Below are positions 15,650 through 26,600 of a DNA stretch of 64,000 bases, piece by piece. The position numbers were made by a program, and so were the translations under genes. Each line of letters begins with the position of its first letter. The first letter of the stretch is position 1. The notes below the pieces were generated by a model. It was not told the origin of the DNA. It was given only the letters and a program-made list of their open reading frames with translations, and searched no databases. Source of the DNA: Taenia hydatigena (lineage: Eukaryota; Platyhelminthes; Cestoda; Cyclophyllidea; Taeniidae); contig JADWOT020000006.1 of NCBI GenBank assembly GCA_036345935.2, positions 1,276,221-1,340,220 on the forward strand, in the 5' to 3' direction.

Positions 15650-16541
15650 TGTAGCGTCCCGAGGCTTCCTCGAAAGCAAAAGAAGGCAGAATGCTAAAGT
15701 AGAATATATTCATCGGACAGAGGGAAAAAGGCTGCTGGCATGGCACGGAGGCCAGCCCACGCAGCTAGGGCAATACGGCCACCTCCGTGACCTTGACAGA
15801 AACCGGCAGTTCTAACAAACAAAGTATTACATTGCCCCTCTCCTCTTTCGAGCGTCGTCCCCGACGCGCCCCTTGGTACATCTCCCGCGTTAGCCATCAC
15901 AACATACTCAGTGCTGCAACAAGCACCCACGAGCTAACCATGCCAGTCGCTGGCATTCGACGCGATTGAGGCGATGCTTGACACCAACGTCAGTGATCCC
16001 TCTTGACAGTGCATTGCACTTCGATTTTCGTCTGGCTTGGAAACAAAGTTCGGAATGAGTGGTTCTGCCGACCATCAGTATGTCCGTAGGGGGGCGTTAG
16101 CACGCCGATCTCCTTAAGCTAGTATATTAGGGGTAATTTTCGGAACGAAACTTTCCGGGTGGTCCATGGCTAGTGTCGCTTCAGTTGTTGATAGCTTTCT
16201 TGTAGAACACGGAGAAGGGGTAGATGCCGAAGGTGGACATCGTTCGTGGTCCATCCATAGCACATGCACTTCCTTCGCACCGCTGCAACATGCCGCAGGC
16301 GGTAGAGATCGGGATGAAAACCCTATAGAGTCGGGTCCGCTTTCCGCTGCCACCAATGTAGCGTCCCGAGGCTTCCTCGAAAGCAAAAGAAGGCAGAATG
16401 CTAAAGTAGAATATACATATTCATTGGACAGAGGGAAAAAGGCTGCTGGCATGGCACGGACGCCAGCCCACGCAGCTAGGGCATACGGCCACCTCTGTGA
16501 CCTTGACAGAAACCGGCAGTTCTAACAAACAAAGTATTACA
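15650..16541 (+). mobile_element. Full-length TRIM (terminal-repeat retrotransposon in miniature)
   Basis: Two direct LTRs, 15650-15831 (182 bp) and 16357-16541 (185 bp), flank an internal region of about 525 bp. Both begin TGTAGCGTCCCGAGGC and end AAAGTATTACA, so the termini form TGTA...TACA inverted ends. The LTRs differ by only a few substitutions and two small indels, indicating a fairly recent insertion. Flanking hexamers TACAGG (15644-15649) and AACAGG (16542-16547) look like an imperfect target-site duplication. The internal region has no long open frame and cannot encode gag or pol, as in other TRIMs, which depend on proteins from autonomous elements. A GC-rich hairpin lies about 20 bp inside the 5' LTR. 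Such elements have been reported in taeniid tapeworms; the match here is by structure and from memory. Confidence 0.85.
15852..15867 (+). promoter_or_regulatory. Conserved hairpin next to the TRIM 5' LTR
   Basis: GCGTCG-TCCC-CGACGC forms a 6-bp stem with a 4-nt loop, about 20 nt after the 5' LTR. Related copies at 34752-34765 and 55662-55679 keep the core CGTCG/CGACG stem. The sixth pair is G-C here and T-A in the 55.6-kb copy. The position near the expected primer-binding site suggests a packaging or dimerisation signal; this role is inferred. Confidence 0.5.
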
Positions 16542-16782
16542 AACAGGGACGACGTCCGAAGAATCTACCACAATTCTGTGGACTTTTATCTTAGATTACT
16601 GGAAATTCTAACAAACAAATTTAAGGCAGTTGATCTCAACATAACACTAAAGCCGTTAACTAATAAAAAACACATAGTTAATTAACTTCATTTCTAGAAG
16701 CAAATGACCCGTAAACTAGCACAGTGGTCTTCATGTATTGGTTCACGTGTTCAAAATACGTGTTTGTGGGCGGTTTCTCGCG

Positions 16783-18012
16783 ATGGAGTCCGAGTTAAGC
16801 ATTATTTTCTCTTACTTGAAGTGTCTGCAATATCTTCAGCTTAGAAATCCCGAAAAACTTTCTCAGAGTCAAATGTTACAGTTGAAAACGTTTATTGCGA
16901 ATTGCTCTAAAGTACGTATGCTATGATATCTCAACTGTAGGAATTTTCACTAGTTCCCGAGGATGAGAAACGTTTACTTGACGCTTTTTTGTTGGAACAT
17001 CAAGCATTGTTTCCTTTTTTGGAAATACCGAGTCTGAACCCTGATCCAATTCACATTGAGAGTCTCTGTTCTCGGGAAGTAAGGGAATAGAAGTCATAGC
17101 AATAATAGTTATGACATGCATTGTCTATTTGAATGTACATTGCAAGCATTGGAAACAGGGATTATACCACTAATACTTATGACGGTAATGGTCCCTGCTA
17201 GACACTGATTTTTCTGCAAATCCTATTTTAGCTTGCCATCCCAAAGGACACCCCCTTCTTCACAGATAGTTCTGATTTGTACCTAAAGGTTCAACGTCTT
17301 CCCTTAAACGCAGCAATAGAATATATGGATTGGTGTTGGCAACTGAATCCCTCTTCCTTCGTCAGCATATTGGTGGAAATCTTGGAATGCGACAACGACT
17401 TACCAAAGGACAAGTTTGTTTCCTGGATCGTTGGTGCACTTTGTGCAGAAGACATGGTGCAAGTTGTGATTTACACTTTTATCAATTATGAAAGCTCCAC
17501 AGCATTATCTATCGTTTCTGAATATTTAAAGTTTTATTTTATCCTTCTACTTTTTGCTAAATTGAATGCTATCACTGTGATGGAAACTGGTCGCTTGTGA
17601 TTGCTAAAACGCTTTGGTTTTTTCACAAGGTTTTGATACAATTTAAATGTTTCCCCAAGTAACGTTGCTGAAATGCATAGTTGAGGGTACACGTATATGG
17701 AACACCCGGTAGGTATGGTTGGGATTGCTCTTTTGCACAACATTTTGTTCTTTCTTGTTGACAGACTGCTTGAATTTATTAAACACTCACGTGGGCGACT
17801 TCGCGACATCTGTGGGCGGAATCGCACTTTTTCTTCTGCATTCACTACTGCCTTATCCAAGGCCCTAAGTAAGGTACGTTCATGCAGCGCAAATCTCCCG
17901 CTTCACGTCCATTTATGCATATAACAAGTATGAGCCGTTCTGTCCTCAAAATACCGATCATCATTTGCAGCTCATTTGTTCAGGACCAGAACTAGAGTTA
18001 ATAGAGACATAA
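16783..18012 (+). CDS. Small helical protein resembling the FANCE C-terminal domain
   Basis: Five phase-compatible exons (16783-16911, 16941-17078, 17232-17530, 17765-17873, 17971-18012) give about 238 residues from ATG 16783 to TAA 18010-18012. The first intron is 29 nt and is required, because reading through meets a stop. The donor at 17531 (GTTTTA) is weak and chosen because it restores frame. The protein is Leu-rich and looks all-helical, with segments such as LNAAIEYMDWCWQLNPSSF and KDKFVSWIVGALCAEDM. Its C-terminal segment LRDICGRNRTFSSAFTTALS resembles the end of the FANCE C-terminal domain as I remember it, where an 'N-x-T-F-L-K-K-S-L-x-A-A-L' motif closes the last helical repeat. 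In the family, FANCE bridges the Fanconi core complex to FANCD2. Here there is no long N-terminal part, so it would be a minimal FANCE. An unrelated helical-repeat protein is the main alternative. Confidence 0.45.
16912..16940 (+). other. 29-nt mini-intron
   Basis: GTACGT donor and CTGTAG acceptor. Without removal the frame stops two codons later (CTATGA). With removal it continues as NCSKEFSLVPEDEKRLLDAF. One of the shortest introns I can support here. Confidence 0.75.
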
Positions 18013-19041
18013 GCAAGTTAATCTTTGGACTGAGGGATCTCGTTTTCGAATACATTCTGTGCAACTATATTTATGAAACTTGCTTGAATTTCTTCTAGGA
18101 CAAATTTCAGACTGGTCACCATTGTTCAAATCTCCGCAAATATGTCGAATGCTTCCGTCTTGCTTGTCTTATGCCCCCTTGACAGAATGTTCCATCTTTG
18201 GGGCATTATTTTTACAGCAAATACAGGACTTGTTTGTATTTTTGTCATGCATTTGCGACTCCAGCAACCATCTTCGATAATGAATGTATCCATACTACTC
18301 TGGGAGGTGAGTATTTCTGAATGCCTCTGGATGCGTGAAATTTCGTGAGATCTGTTTAAGCACCCTGAAATCAACCTGGGTGCGAGTACATTCACCCTTG
18401 ATTTAGTCGGAGAAAGTGTGCCGTTGGCGGGGTCAAGAGTCAATTCTGATGCGTCAAGTTTGGGAGGGTATAGCAGTTGTGCAAAGTTTCGGTGGGTTGG
18501 TGTTCATTAATTTTGACGGCGCGGGCATGGTCAGCGTCCGTTGGGCGGTGTGGTTTCCGGGTTGCGCTGGTAGGTCTGCTCTTCTGTGCGCTGTTCCGTT
18601 GCGCTATTGACTTCTTACGAGTCTAAGAGAAATCCGGGACTTCTTGGTTGTTCTGATTGCATAAAATGAACGACTTTCAGTCATTTTAATGCGGAGTAGT
18701 CGATGTTAAGACTGGATTAGTGGCACTGCTGATTATTGTTTAATAACGAATGATAAAACCCGCAAGATGTACCGAAAGGGGCAGGGTTTAGGGTTCTGTT
18801 CAAAAATAACCAATTAACATTTCTAAGTCGGCCTAGTTGGCAACCTTCGAATGGGTACATCACCGTGGTGTAGTTGGTGCAAACGAACTCAAACCGTTTA
18901 GCTTGCTTTGCAGCTATTATTAAAAACTTACTTATTACATGCTTCAAAACAGAGGAAAACCCTGAAATCGGATAGAACGATGATTCTGTTCCATCTTAGC
19001 ATGCTGGGAAGCTGTTTAACTAGCCCGAATGTCCATTCCCC
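18013..19041. other. Intergenic spacer between the FANCE-like gene and MRPS27
   Basis: About 1 kb with no supported exon. An alternative last exon for the FANCE-like gene could start after TTCTTCTAG near 18098 and stop near 18180, but the exon at 17971 fits equally well in phase and is nearer. No clear AATAAA follows either stop. Confidence 0.4.
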
Positions 19042-22000
19042 ATGATGCCGCTTTTGCGGTCCGGTGTTTCAAGAGTTCCAATTAAAGGTAATTTGAAATA
19101 GCTTCTATTCTTCTCGAAGCTCTTGCGCGTTTTATTTTAAGCGATGCTTATGGTTGTGCTGACAAATGGAATTCCCGTTTTTCTTCAAGGGCATTTGGGA
19201 ATCTCTCTGCAAGTGCGTGGTTCTCTCCATTCGTCATGATTCTAGGTGATCTTGGGACACATATTCTCTATCGGCTTTCAAACCGAGTTGCTGTGACTCC
19301 TTTGGATTATGATATCGTATGTGTTTTGTTCGTCTAACCCCAAATCTTTACAGTTTGTAAATAAGGTACAACAGACAGACAAGTCGTTTCTCGACTTTCT
19401 CGAGGATATCACTTATAAGTTTGTGTGCTTTTGTTAATTTCGCTTTTTGAGGTTTCGTGAGACACAAGATTCCTTAAGAACTCTCCGCTCAACGCCTCAT
19501 GCGATTGTGAGAAACTATATTCATCATAATGAGGAATCTCGTGTGTTGAAGTTGTTAAAAAATAGAGTAAGGTATTGCATAGACACGTAATAGACAGGCT
19601 AAAACTGGTGTCTTCTTAGATGAGGTGTCCGCAAATCTTCTGCTGGATGGCTTCATCAAGAAACAGGACTATCTGGCGGGATTGTCCATCATGTGGGAAC
19701 TCTGTCTTCAGTCTCACTTAGAAAAGGAACCTCTTGGACCTTATCTGACTGCTCTCTGGCTGCACACGACCGGCGAGTTAATCAAATCTGGCGCTTTTTA
19801 TGAGCGTGCTGAGGAAATAAGAGAAGGTGATGATGAGTACGATGCTGACGTGAGTTTTAAACTCGTTAACGTTTGCTTTAATTCATTTTACTCTACCTAC
19901 ACTGGGTTTGCTTAAAACTTGGTTCATTTATGTGGTGTCTTATTGCTGTGGTTGTTTGTTGCTTCATTAATGAATAGGAGAGGAATTTTTTGAGATAAGT
20001 CGGTGGTTACTCTGCTAGATTTGATCTATCGCCCCTCTCCTAATTGCTTTTATTTTGCGATTTCAGTAACGTTAACTAATGCCGAAAAGTCTTGATAATG
20101 TCAACACGCAGTGGTGGCATAGACACTAGGGATTATTTTGCGCGTGTTTAAATTCTCAGGTTGACTATCAAAGTGTGGCTTATCTGAGAAACCCGAACTA
20201 TGATGGCTGGTTCGATATTGACCGACCTCGTCTCCAATTGGGACACTGTATTCTTTCACTGGCTACTGCGATCGAAGGCGAATTGCCGCCTTTACTCCTG
20301 AACAACTTGGCGATTGACCTGAAATCCATTGCTCCTAGTCTTCGCCTTCTTGGGTTCGCACTCATTGAGGATGCTAATCAACTCTTGACCTTCGCATCCA
20401 GCAAACCCTTGGTCGTGTATAGTGACGTCGTATGTCTAATCCAAGATGTTCGCTTAAATATTATAAGTAGTGTATTTTTTATGTCAGCAGCAAGCTTGGT
20501 CTGAAGACATGCTGCTTAAGTTGACTTGCTCTAAGCCGATTATCGGTGCTCCCATTCGAGCTTCGCAATGAAATGTTTTCGATCTAGAAACTGCGCATAC
20601 ATCATATTCCTGTGTCTCTTTTTTTCATTTCCAGTTGGCCGCAGTGGAAAAACTGATTGCGTCAAGTGATCGTCGCCCTGACAATTCTGAGACAGGGCGC
20701 GGTGAGCCTGTACTTCTAACCGAATCAGAGGTCGTCTCAACTCTGGAGAAATTCAAAGTATGGTTGTAATAGGTCTTACTGACAAGAACCCTAGAATGCC
20801 GATTAGGCTTGCATTTTTAGCATTTGGCTTGCTCACAAATGGTGAATCCCAACTGCATCTTTTTACTTCCATCTATCGCTACATTCCGTACATTTAATTA
20901 CAAGGTTTTTGTCATTGTACTGTTTCGCTATGAAGTTGGAAATACGACTGTTACTTACTCCAAAACTAGTTGTCGTTTTAATTATCTGCGAAAAATATTC
21001 CCCGGTGCTTGTTCCAAGTTCCTGATACCGTTAACTTTTTTTGTGAATGAGGCAATTGCGGTTCACCTCAAAGTCTTCTTATCTTCCTTCCCTACAACTT
21101 AACGGCACGATCTAATATGAGATACTCCTGTAATAGAATCCTAAACAGGTATGTTAAGGTAATATTCGTGTTTCTTCTCTGTTTGTTTTGCTGTGTGCGT
21201 CCTATTCACGTCTCTTGGATCGCGAAGTTCTTGACTCCACAAGAAGTCCCTGAATGGTCAACTAATTGCTACATTGTGACATGAAATTTCTCACCTTTTT
21301 TCATTGAGTCGTTAACAATGCACGTCCACTGTAGCCTTCCGTCAATCATTTCCAACGCATTTCGGTATTATCTCTTCTCACACCCAACATTGAAAACAGT
21401 TTTTTGTCAGATATATTTCCGCTCCCATTTGGCTTATCATTTGTATCCTACGACATTTTGTTTGAGTTTTGTCTCTCCATCCTTTCGTAGTAAACAAGTC
21501 GGCTGTAGCTTTTGGCTAAAGTAGACTCTCACTTTCGATGAGGAGGTCTTTCGGTAGAAATTTGCTCCTTATTTTTAGATTTGCAACAAGGTGGATTTTT
21601 ACTTATCCCTGCCTCGCGGTGTGCATCTGCATCACTTGCAATTTTACTTACATAGGACATTCAGCCGATTGCTGCTGCTTCCTGCCATCCCTTGTCAAAA
21701 ACGTTGTTTTCTGTGGTTGAAGTTTGCAAAAAACATGGTCGTTTTTCTTTTCAACTTCTTTTACCAGCTCGAGATGCCTTGTAGTTACCTTTATTACTAT
21801 TTTTCTGCTTTACTTTCTCTTACAGTATCGAATTCATAGCTTTTTTAGGCATCAAAAATTTTATGCTTTCTTTTAGTGGGCACATTGAATAACAGCCCCT
21901 TCTTCCTTATGTGTGCTTGCAGCTTGGAGTATTCCCCGAACTTTTTCTATCATCAATACTTAGTCTGGAGTTTGTACTTTATTTTACTCTTTTGTGCCTT

Positions 22001-23565
22001 CTGATCTTTGCTAGACCTTGGTTGTGTAGATCCGGCTTGGGCATTGAAACCTGCTTTTCGTTTGCTTCAAGTTAATGCGATCTCCAATGTTACCCATTGG
22101 CACCTTTATCCACATATTGCATCCGTGCTACTTTTACCCAAAAAACTTAACGGCACCGTCTCTCATTTCCAAATTGTTGATTCAATCTCTCATTGACACA
22201 TGAGACACGACTACAAAATGTCATTTTTCATGGGCGAACACACTTTGCTTTGAATGGCTCATCTCCGTATGGCCGGGTGTTTCTGTTTCTGGCCGGTGAT
22301 GTCTAAATGGGCTTCCCAGTATTGAATGGCCTAACTGTAGCAACGACAAACATTGGCACGTCGACTCATTACATGAGCGGATTTCGCTGCTTTTTTTTTC
22401 ATTCCTAATCCTCCTGTTTGAGTAATGCTACAAGTCGGCGAGGCGCTCTGGTGCTATCCGCGCTTTCCGTAACACCTAAAACTGGTTTTCCTTTTTGCCA
22501 TTCCATACACAGATCTCTCTTCTGGCCAACCCATTCTCAAATTCATCTTTTTGCGATTTTGGGCAAAATAACTTTTCTTGCTCGCTGGTGCAATCAATTT
22601 TTAGAATGAAATGCGATTTTTTTTTTTACCAGCGATGTTAAAGCTCGAGAAGTCACTACAGGCAGTGAAATATGATTCAAGAATGATAATTTTAGAAGTT
22701 TTGTCCGTCCCTCCTACACCTCAAGTCCGTCTTCTCCACACCAAATGTGGACCCACTTTTGTTTTGAAAATAAGCCCATTAATTTTTCTATGTGTAAAAT
22801 TTTGCGACGGTGAACTTCGTGATTACTTTTCTTTTCGGAATAGCTAGCATTTTCAGTTGTTGCAGGATTGTTTCAATATTCAAAACGACGAATCTGTTTT
22901 GATGTACTTCGCTTAGGTTTCTTCGAACAACATCATCGGTTAAAAGTTTTTTTTTCCCCAAAAGTACTCTGTGACAGAAAGCGCCTTTCGAAAATAGACT
23001 GAAATAATTTAATTCTGGTGGGACTGCATTGTTAAAACAAAAGTTGTTCTGCGTCGTGGCTACCGATTTGGCACACGATGTAAATACTATGAATTGGTTT
23101 TTTTTCCATTGAATCCAAAAAAATTGGTTTAACATCCCTCCATCTCATCCATTGTAGGTAATCGCATCGACTATAACACCGATAGAGGAATCTTTCTACA
23201 CCGCCGTAGCGAGTCTCGTTACCGCCATCACTACTGATGCAGCAATTCAAAAGGCAGAGGTCGAGCGAGTGATACACCTCTATGATACCTTTGAGGCGAC
23301 GCGCGCTGAGGTGTGGCAGAAGGAGGCAGAGAGCCTACGACGTCGAGAGGTGCTAGCGACGGTGAAGAGTCGTTTGCGTGCTCTGGTCGACGAAGAAGAG
23401 CGATTAACCTTCTTTGAGCACACCGATACTATAGACCATCAAGCCTGGTTGGCACCGCGCACTCGTAGCGAGCGCCGGTGGTCGCGAATGAAGGAATGGA
23501 AGCAGGATCTTCGCAAGTATCAAGAGAAACGACAGGGGGGTCGAGATGCCATGACTGACGCCTAA
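19042..23565 (+). CDS. MRPS27: Mitochondrial small-subunit ribosomal protein mS27 (MRPS27)
   Basis: Nine phase-compatible exons: 19042-19087, 19120-19212, 19246-19316, 19354-19418, 19452-19566, 19598-19849, 20160-20429, 20635-20757 and 23158-23565, about 480 residues. The start MMPLLRSGVSRVPIKALARF looks like a mitochondrial targeting sequence. Identity is clear against human MRPS27 (414 residues): FILSDAYGCADKW matches its YLLSSAYVDSHKW region, LGTHILYRLSNRVAVTPLDY its LADLASLMDKTF...LPVSSL region, and ANLLLDGFIKKQDYLAGLSI its NLLMDSFIKKENYKDALSV region. The C-terminal exon is charged and coiled-coil-like (RAEVWQKEAESLRRREVL). mS27 is a PPR/TPR-type helical protein of the mitoribosomal small subunit. 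The first five introns are 31-37 nt long, while the last is 2.4 kb. ATG 19045 is an equally possible start. Confidence 0.92.
19088..19119 (+). other. 32-nt mini-intron in MRPS27
   Basis: GTAATT donor, CTCGAAG acceptor. Joins the targeting sequence to ALARFILSDAYG in frame, matching the conserved start of the mature protein. Confidence 0.75.
19213..19245 (+). other. 33-nt mini-intron in MRPS27, frame-neutral
   Basis: GTGCGT donor and TTCTAG acceptor. It contains no in-frame stop, so retention would add 11 residues. Splicing gives a spacing closer to human MRPS27 (NLSASDLGTHIL) than retention does. Confidence 0.6.
19317..19353 (+). other. 37-nt mini-intron in MRPS27
   Basis: GTATGT donor and CTTTACAG acceptor, phase 0. 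Joins PLDYDI to FVNKVQQTDK. Read-through meets a TAA. Confidence 0.8.
19419..19451 (+). other. 33-nt mini-intron in MRPS27
   Basis: GTTTGT donor and TTTTGAG acceptor. Splicing restores EDITYKFRETQDS, matching the YKFR block of human MRPS27. The frame is otherwise closed by TGA or TAA. Confidence 0.75.
19567..19597 (+). other. 31-nt mini-intron in MRPS27
   Basis: GTAAGG donor and GACAG acceptor, phase 0. Joins VLKLLKNR to AKTGVFLDEVSANLL, which matches the corresponding human segment VQYGIFPDNFTFNLL in length. Read-through stops at TAA. Confidence 0.8.
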
Positions 23566-24989
23566 ACTGCGAATGGGTGGTACAGTGTATCAAACTTTGA
23601 ATTGGAATTGTGGATTTTTACCTTGTGTACAGAATCTCTCTGTAAGGAAAGCGCTCTCGTATCTCCGAATGCAAATCGGATCTTTTCTTAGCTCTTAAGG
23701 TGCTTTTCCAAGCGTGAAGCCCATTTAGTCGGTTTAACTGCCTATTCACTAGTAAATATGCTTTTAAGTTGGAATTTTGTCTTAAGTTCCCGTGATTTGG
23801 ACAACTTTAAACTGCTTGTTTTGCCTTACACCGTAGGGTTATTTATGAACCAGAGTTGTGCTGACTAATGATGATGCAGAGCCTTCGCGCTTACCACACC
23901 CGAACATTTGCATGTTCGCGACTCAGGCGTCCGCGTATCAGCCATTGTTTCTTTTTTTAAGTAACTTTCAAGCTTTATTTGTCCGAATCCGTTGAGTTCA
24001 TAGTTTAGTTGATGAATTGCCGCTTTGTACTGATGAAAACTCGAGCATTGAGTGTAAATAGAAATGCGGAGAAATGGATTTTTGTCAGTAGTGCCATTCG
24101 TCGAGTTTTATGAAAAAAGGGGAAATTTGACTCTGGAAGTAGTTGTGCCAACAAGTGCTAAGCATTTCTAAACTTCACTTGTGAATAGCAGATAGTTGGA
24201 GAGTGGATGTTTCCACCAGCCACAAAGAGGCAAGCAGATGCGAGAGTGCATAATACAAATGAAGAGGAGATGCAAGGACAATAGCGTAGTGGTATAAAAG
24301 TGGTTCACTTTTGGAATGCCAATCTCCGGAATTTTTCCATCACATCAGCCCCAGGTGTGCTATTAATAGCCTTCGGGGAGACGCCTCATGACCTCATCTG
24401 GCCCATACCCTGACATTTTTCCCACTGTACTTGTTTAAAGCGTACAAATTCATCTTTATTCATAACAAGCTAAAATAAAAGACAAGAATGACGCCTTTTT
24501 TTGTCGAAAAAAATGCACCACACAGAACTCTTCTGCTGGCAATGCTGTTGGGTGGTTTTTTTTTTCAGGCGCAATCTCTTTTCCGGTGCATAGAGTGACT
24601 TTCGAATCCTGTCGATACACAGCTATGCAAAATGTCACATCTTTAACTCGAGCAGCTAAAGAGGATGCTAGGGTGCTTTGTTGAAATAAAAGTCTGCGTT
24701 TCCTTCCACGTTTACGATTAATCAATCAAATGGGACCTCAAACTAACACTTTTTTTTTTCTAAATCCCAGCTTCTTTGAATGTGCATTACTCAAACTTGA
24801 TTTAAATTGTTTGTAGGAATGGATTAAAGGGCCTGCTTGATGTTTATGTACTCCAGTTTCTTTTTTGACTAACTGCCCCAGAGCTTTTGGGTAGATCAAA
24901 AAAATGCAAATGTATTTAAGAATTCTGCCAAGTTTCTCTCCTCCGCCTTGTTTTCCAACTAGCCTGGTTTAAATACAACCCTTTGTGTT

Positions 24990-24991
<2 letters not shown>

Positions 24992-25032
<41 letters not shown>
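24992..25032. repeat. (CT)n microsatellite
   Basis: About 40 bp of uninterrupted CT dinucleotides in intergenic DNA, likely length-polymorphic. Confidence 0.9.
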
Positions 25033-25033
<1 letters not shown>

Positions 25034-26290
25034 ACTAAAATGGATGGTAAAATCCGTGCACCACTTTATTCCCTCTTTTCTTGGTCCCTTCCATTCACAA
25101 TGACGGTTCCATGTGGTTGAGGTGCATTTGATTGATGTCACCATTCACTCCCTCCAGATTCACTCTCTCAACTGGCGACCTGCAAATTCGTTTTTTTTTT
25201 TCTTTTTTCCCACACACACATTTTTACTCTTAGCTAGACTGAATATGCTCCATACCTTTGGCTCTTGCTTTGAATAATGACATGTTAGTTATGACAACTC
25301 AGGAAGATGGCCAAGCCCTAGGAGGATATCACAATAAGGCAGCAGAGTCAACAAGTTTTTTTTTGCTACACCCTAATAATGTACTCAGGATTGACTTCCG
25401 TTTTTACAATTACATTAAGAGTTATTCGCTATTCTTAGACGGTCTATTAGCTGAATTGTGGTGCCTCCTTTGCCATGGCGTGCCGCTTCTTTGACCGAAT
25501 AACTATTTTTGTTTTCACATTAAGAATTGGCACCATTTAATTGCTCACTTAGGAGCCTTTCATTATGCTAATAAATCTCGCAGCTGCAAACACCAAAGAG
25601 CGAGCTGATGAGTGAGTGAGGATGCTTTTTTTCCCCTAATTATTTAACAGCACCCCCAGTGAGTTTTTCACTGTTAACTGACTGTGTTGGTGGGGTGGAG
25701 AACGGAGCAAGGTGAGGGTCGGTGGAAAGGAGGGAAGGAGCAGTAACAATTTGTCACATCTTCGGCACCCTCCCTACCAGTCCGCTTTTACTGACGACAC
25801 TCTTGGGACGGTCGCCTGTACATGCCGCCGCCTACAGTCGACATGACCACGGCAACTCCTAATTCTGGTCATTGCTTCTGTCCTTCCCTCTCACTCTCTC
25901 GCCAACACAAACTTCAGTAATTCGAAATGGCAAAACATAGTTAGGCAAAAAAGCATAAATTAAGTCATGTTGTATGATTTTGCACTGAAAATGGTAATAT
26001 TTTATTTTATCAAGTGGCTCCGCAAATAGTGGACTGAAATTAAGTAATAAAACGTATTCCATTGAGTTCAGGCAGTTTGTTCGGAAGTAGCTGAGCAGTT
26101 CTTCTACAGCTTGGTGAGCAAGGTTGTTAAAATGGGCAAAGTATAATTGCATAGGGATCTCTCTTGGGAGATTTACAAACTCCGTCCCAGATTGGAGGTC
26201 TGACTCATTGGTGGAATTGTGATGAGAAGAGACCCGCTGATCAAGTGAGAACATCTTATTTTATTTTCAGAATTATCCATCCACCGTTCA

Positions 26291-26600
26291 TGTCACACTT
26301 CTGAGACACTCACCACTTCGTCCTCACAGGACAGTGGACGCAAATGCAATTGCTTCACCACGATTTGTTCACTTGATGTGGATATTAACAGCAATTATGT
26401 CGGAGATCCATCACCCCACTTTGATACTGCTCGACACGCCTCGCATGTGTGCATGCAAGGCAAGGTGTTTTGGCCACGGCTACTCAGTCAGTGAAGAAAG
26501 GCACAGTTCTCATGCTCAAAGCATAACACAACGCATGACCTCTCATACCCCATTCGAGAACAGTGTGACCTCAGGAAGATTTTGCACTTTACACGTTGGA
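26291..26600 (+). repeat. Dispersed ~300-bp repeat, copy 1
   Basis: Starts TGTCACACTTCTGAGACACT and ends at ACTTTACACGTTGGA. Long blocks are shared in the same orientation with 33161-33420, including CACCACTTCGTCCTC, CACGATTTGTTCACTTG, TTTTGGCCACGG and CACTCAGTCAGTGAAGA-type segments. This copy carries about 50 bp that the other lacks. Family unknown; no open frame or LTR ends seen. Confidence 0.75.

Noticed and set aside
25859..26254. 131-codon open frame on the minus strand, the longest in the 13-kb gap
   Set aside because: No recognisable motif and no convincing splice context. It abuts a dispersed repeat, so a chance frame is more likely.
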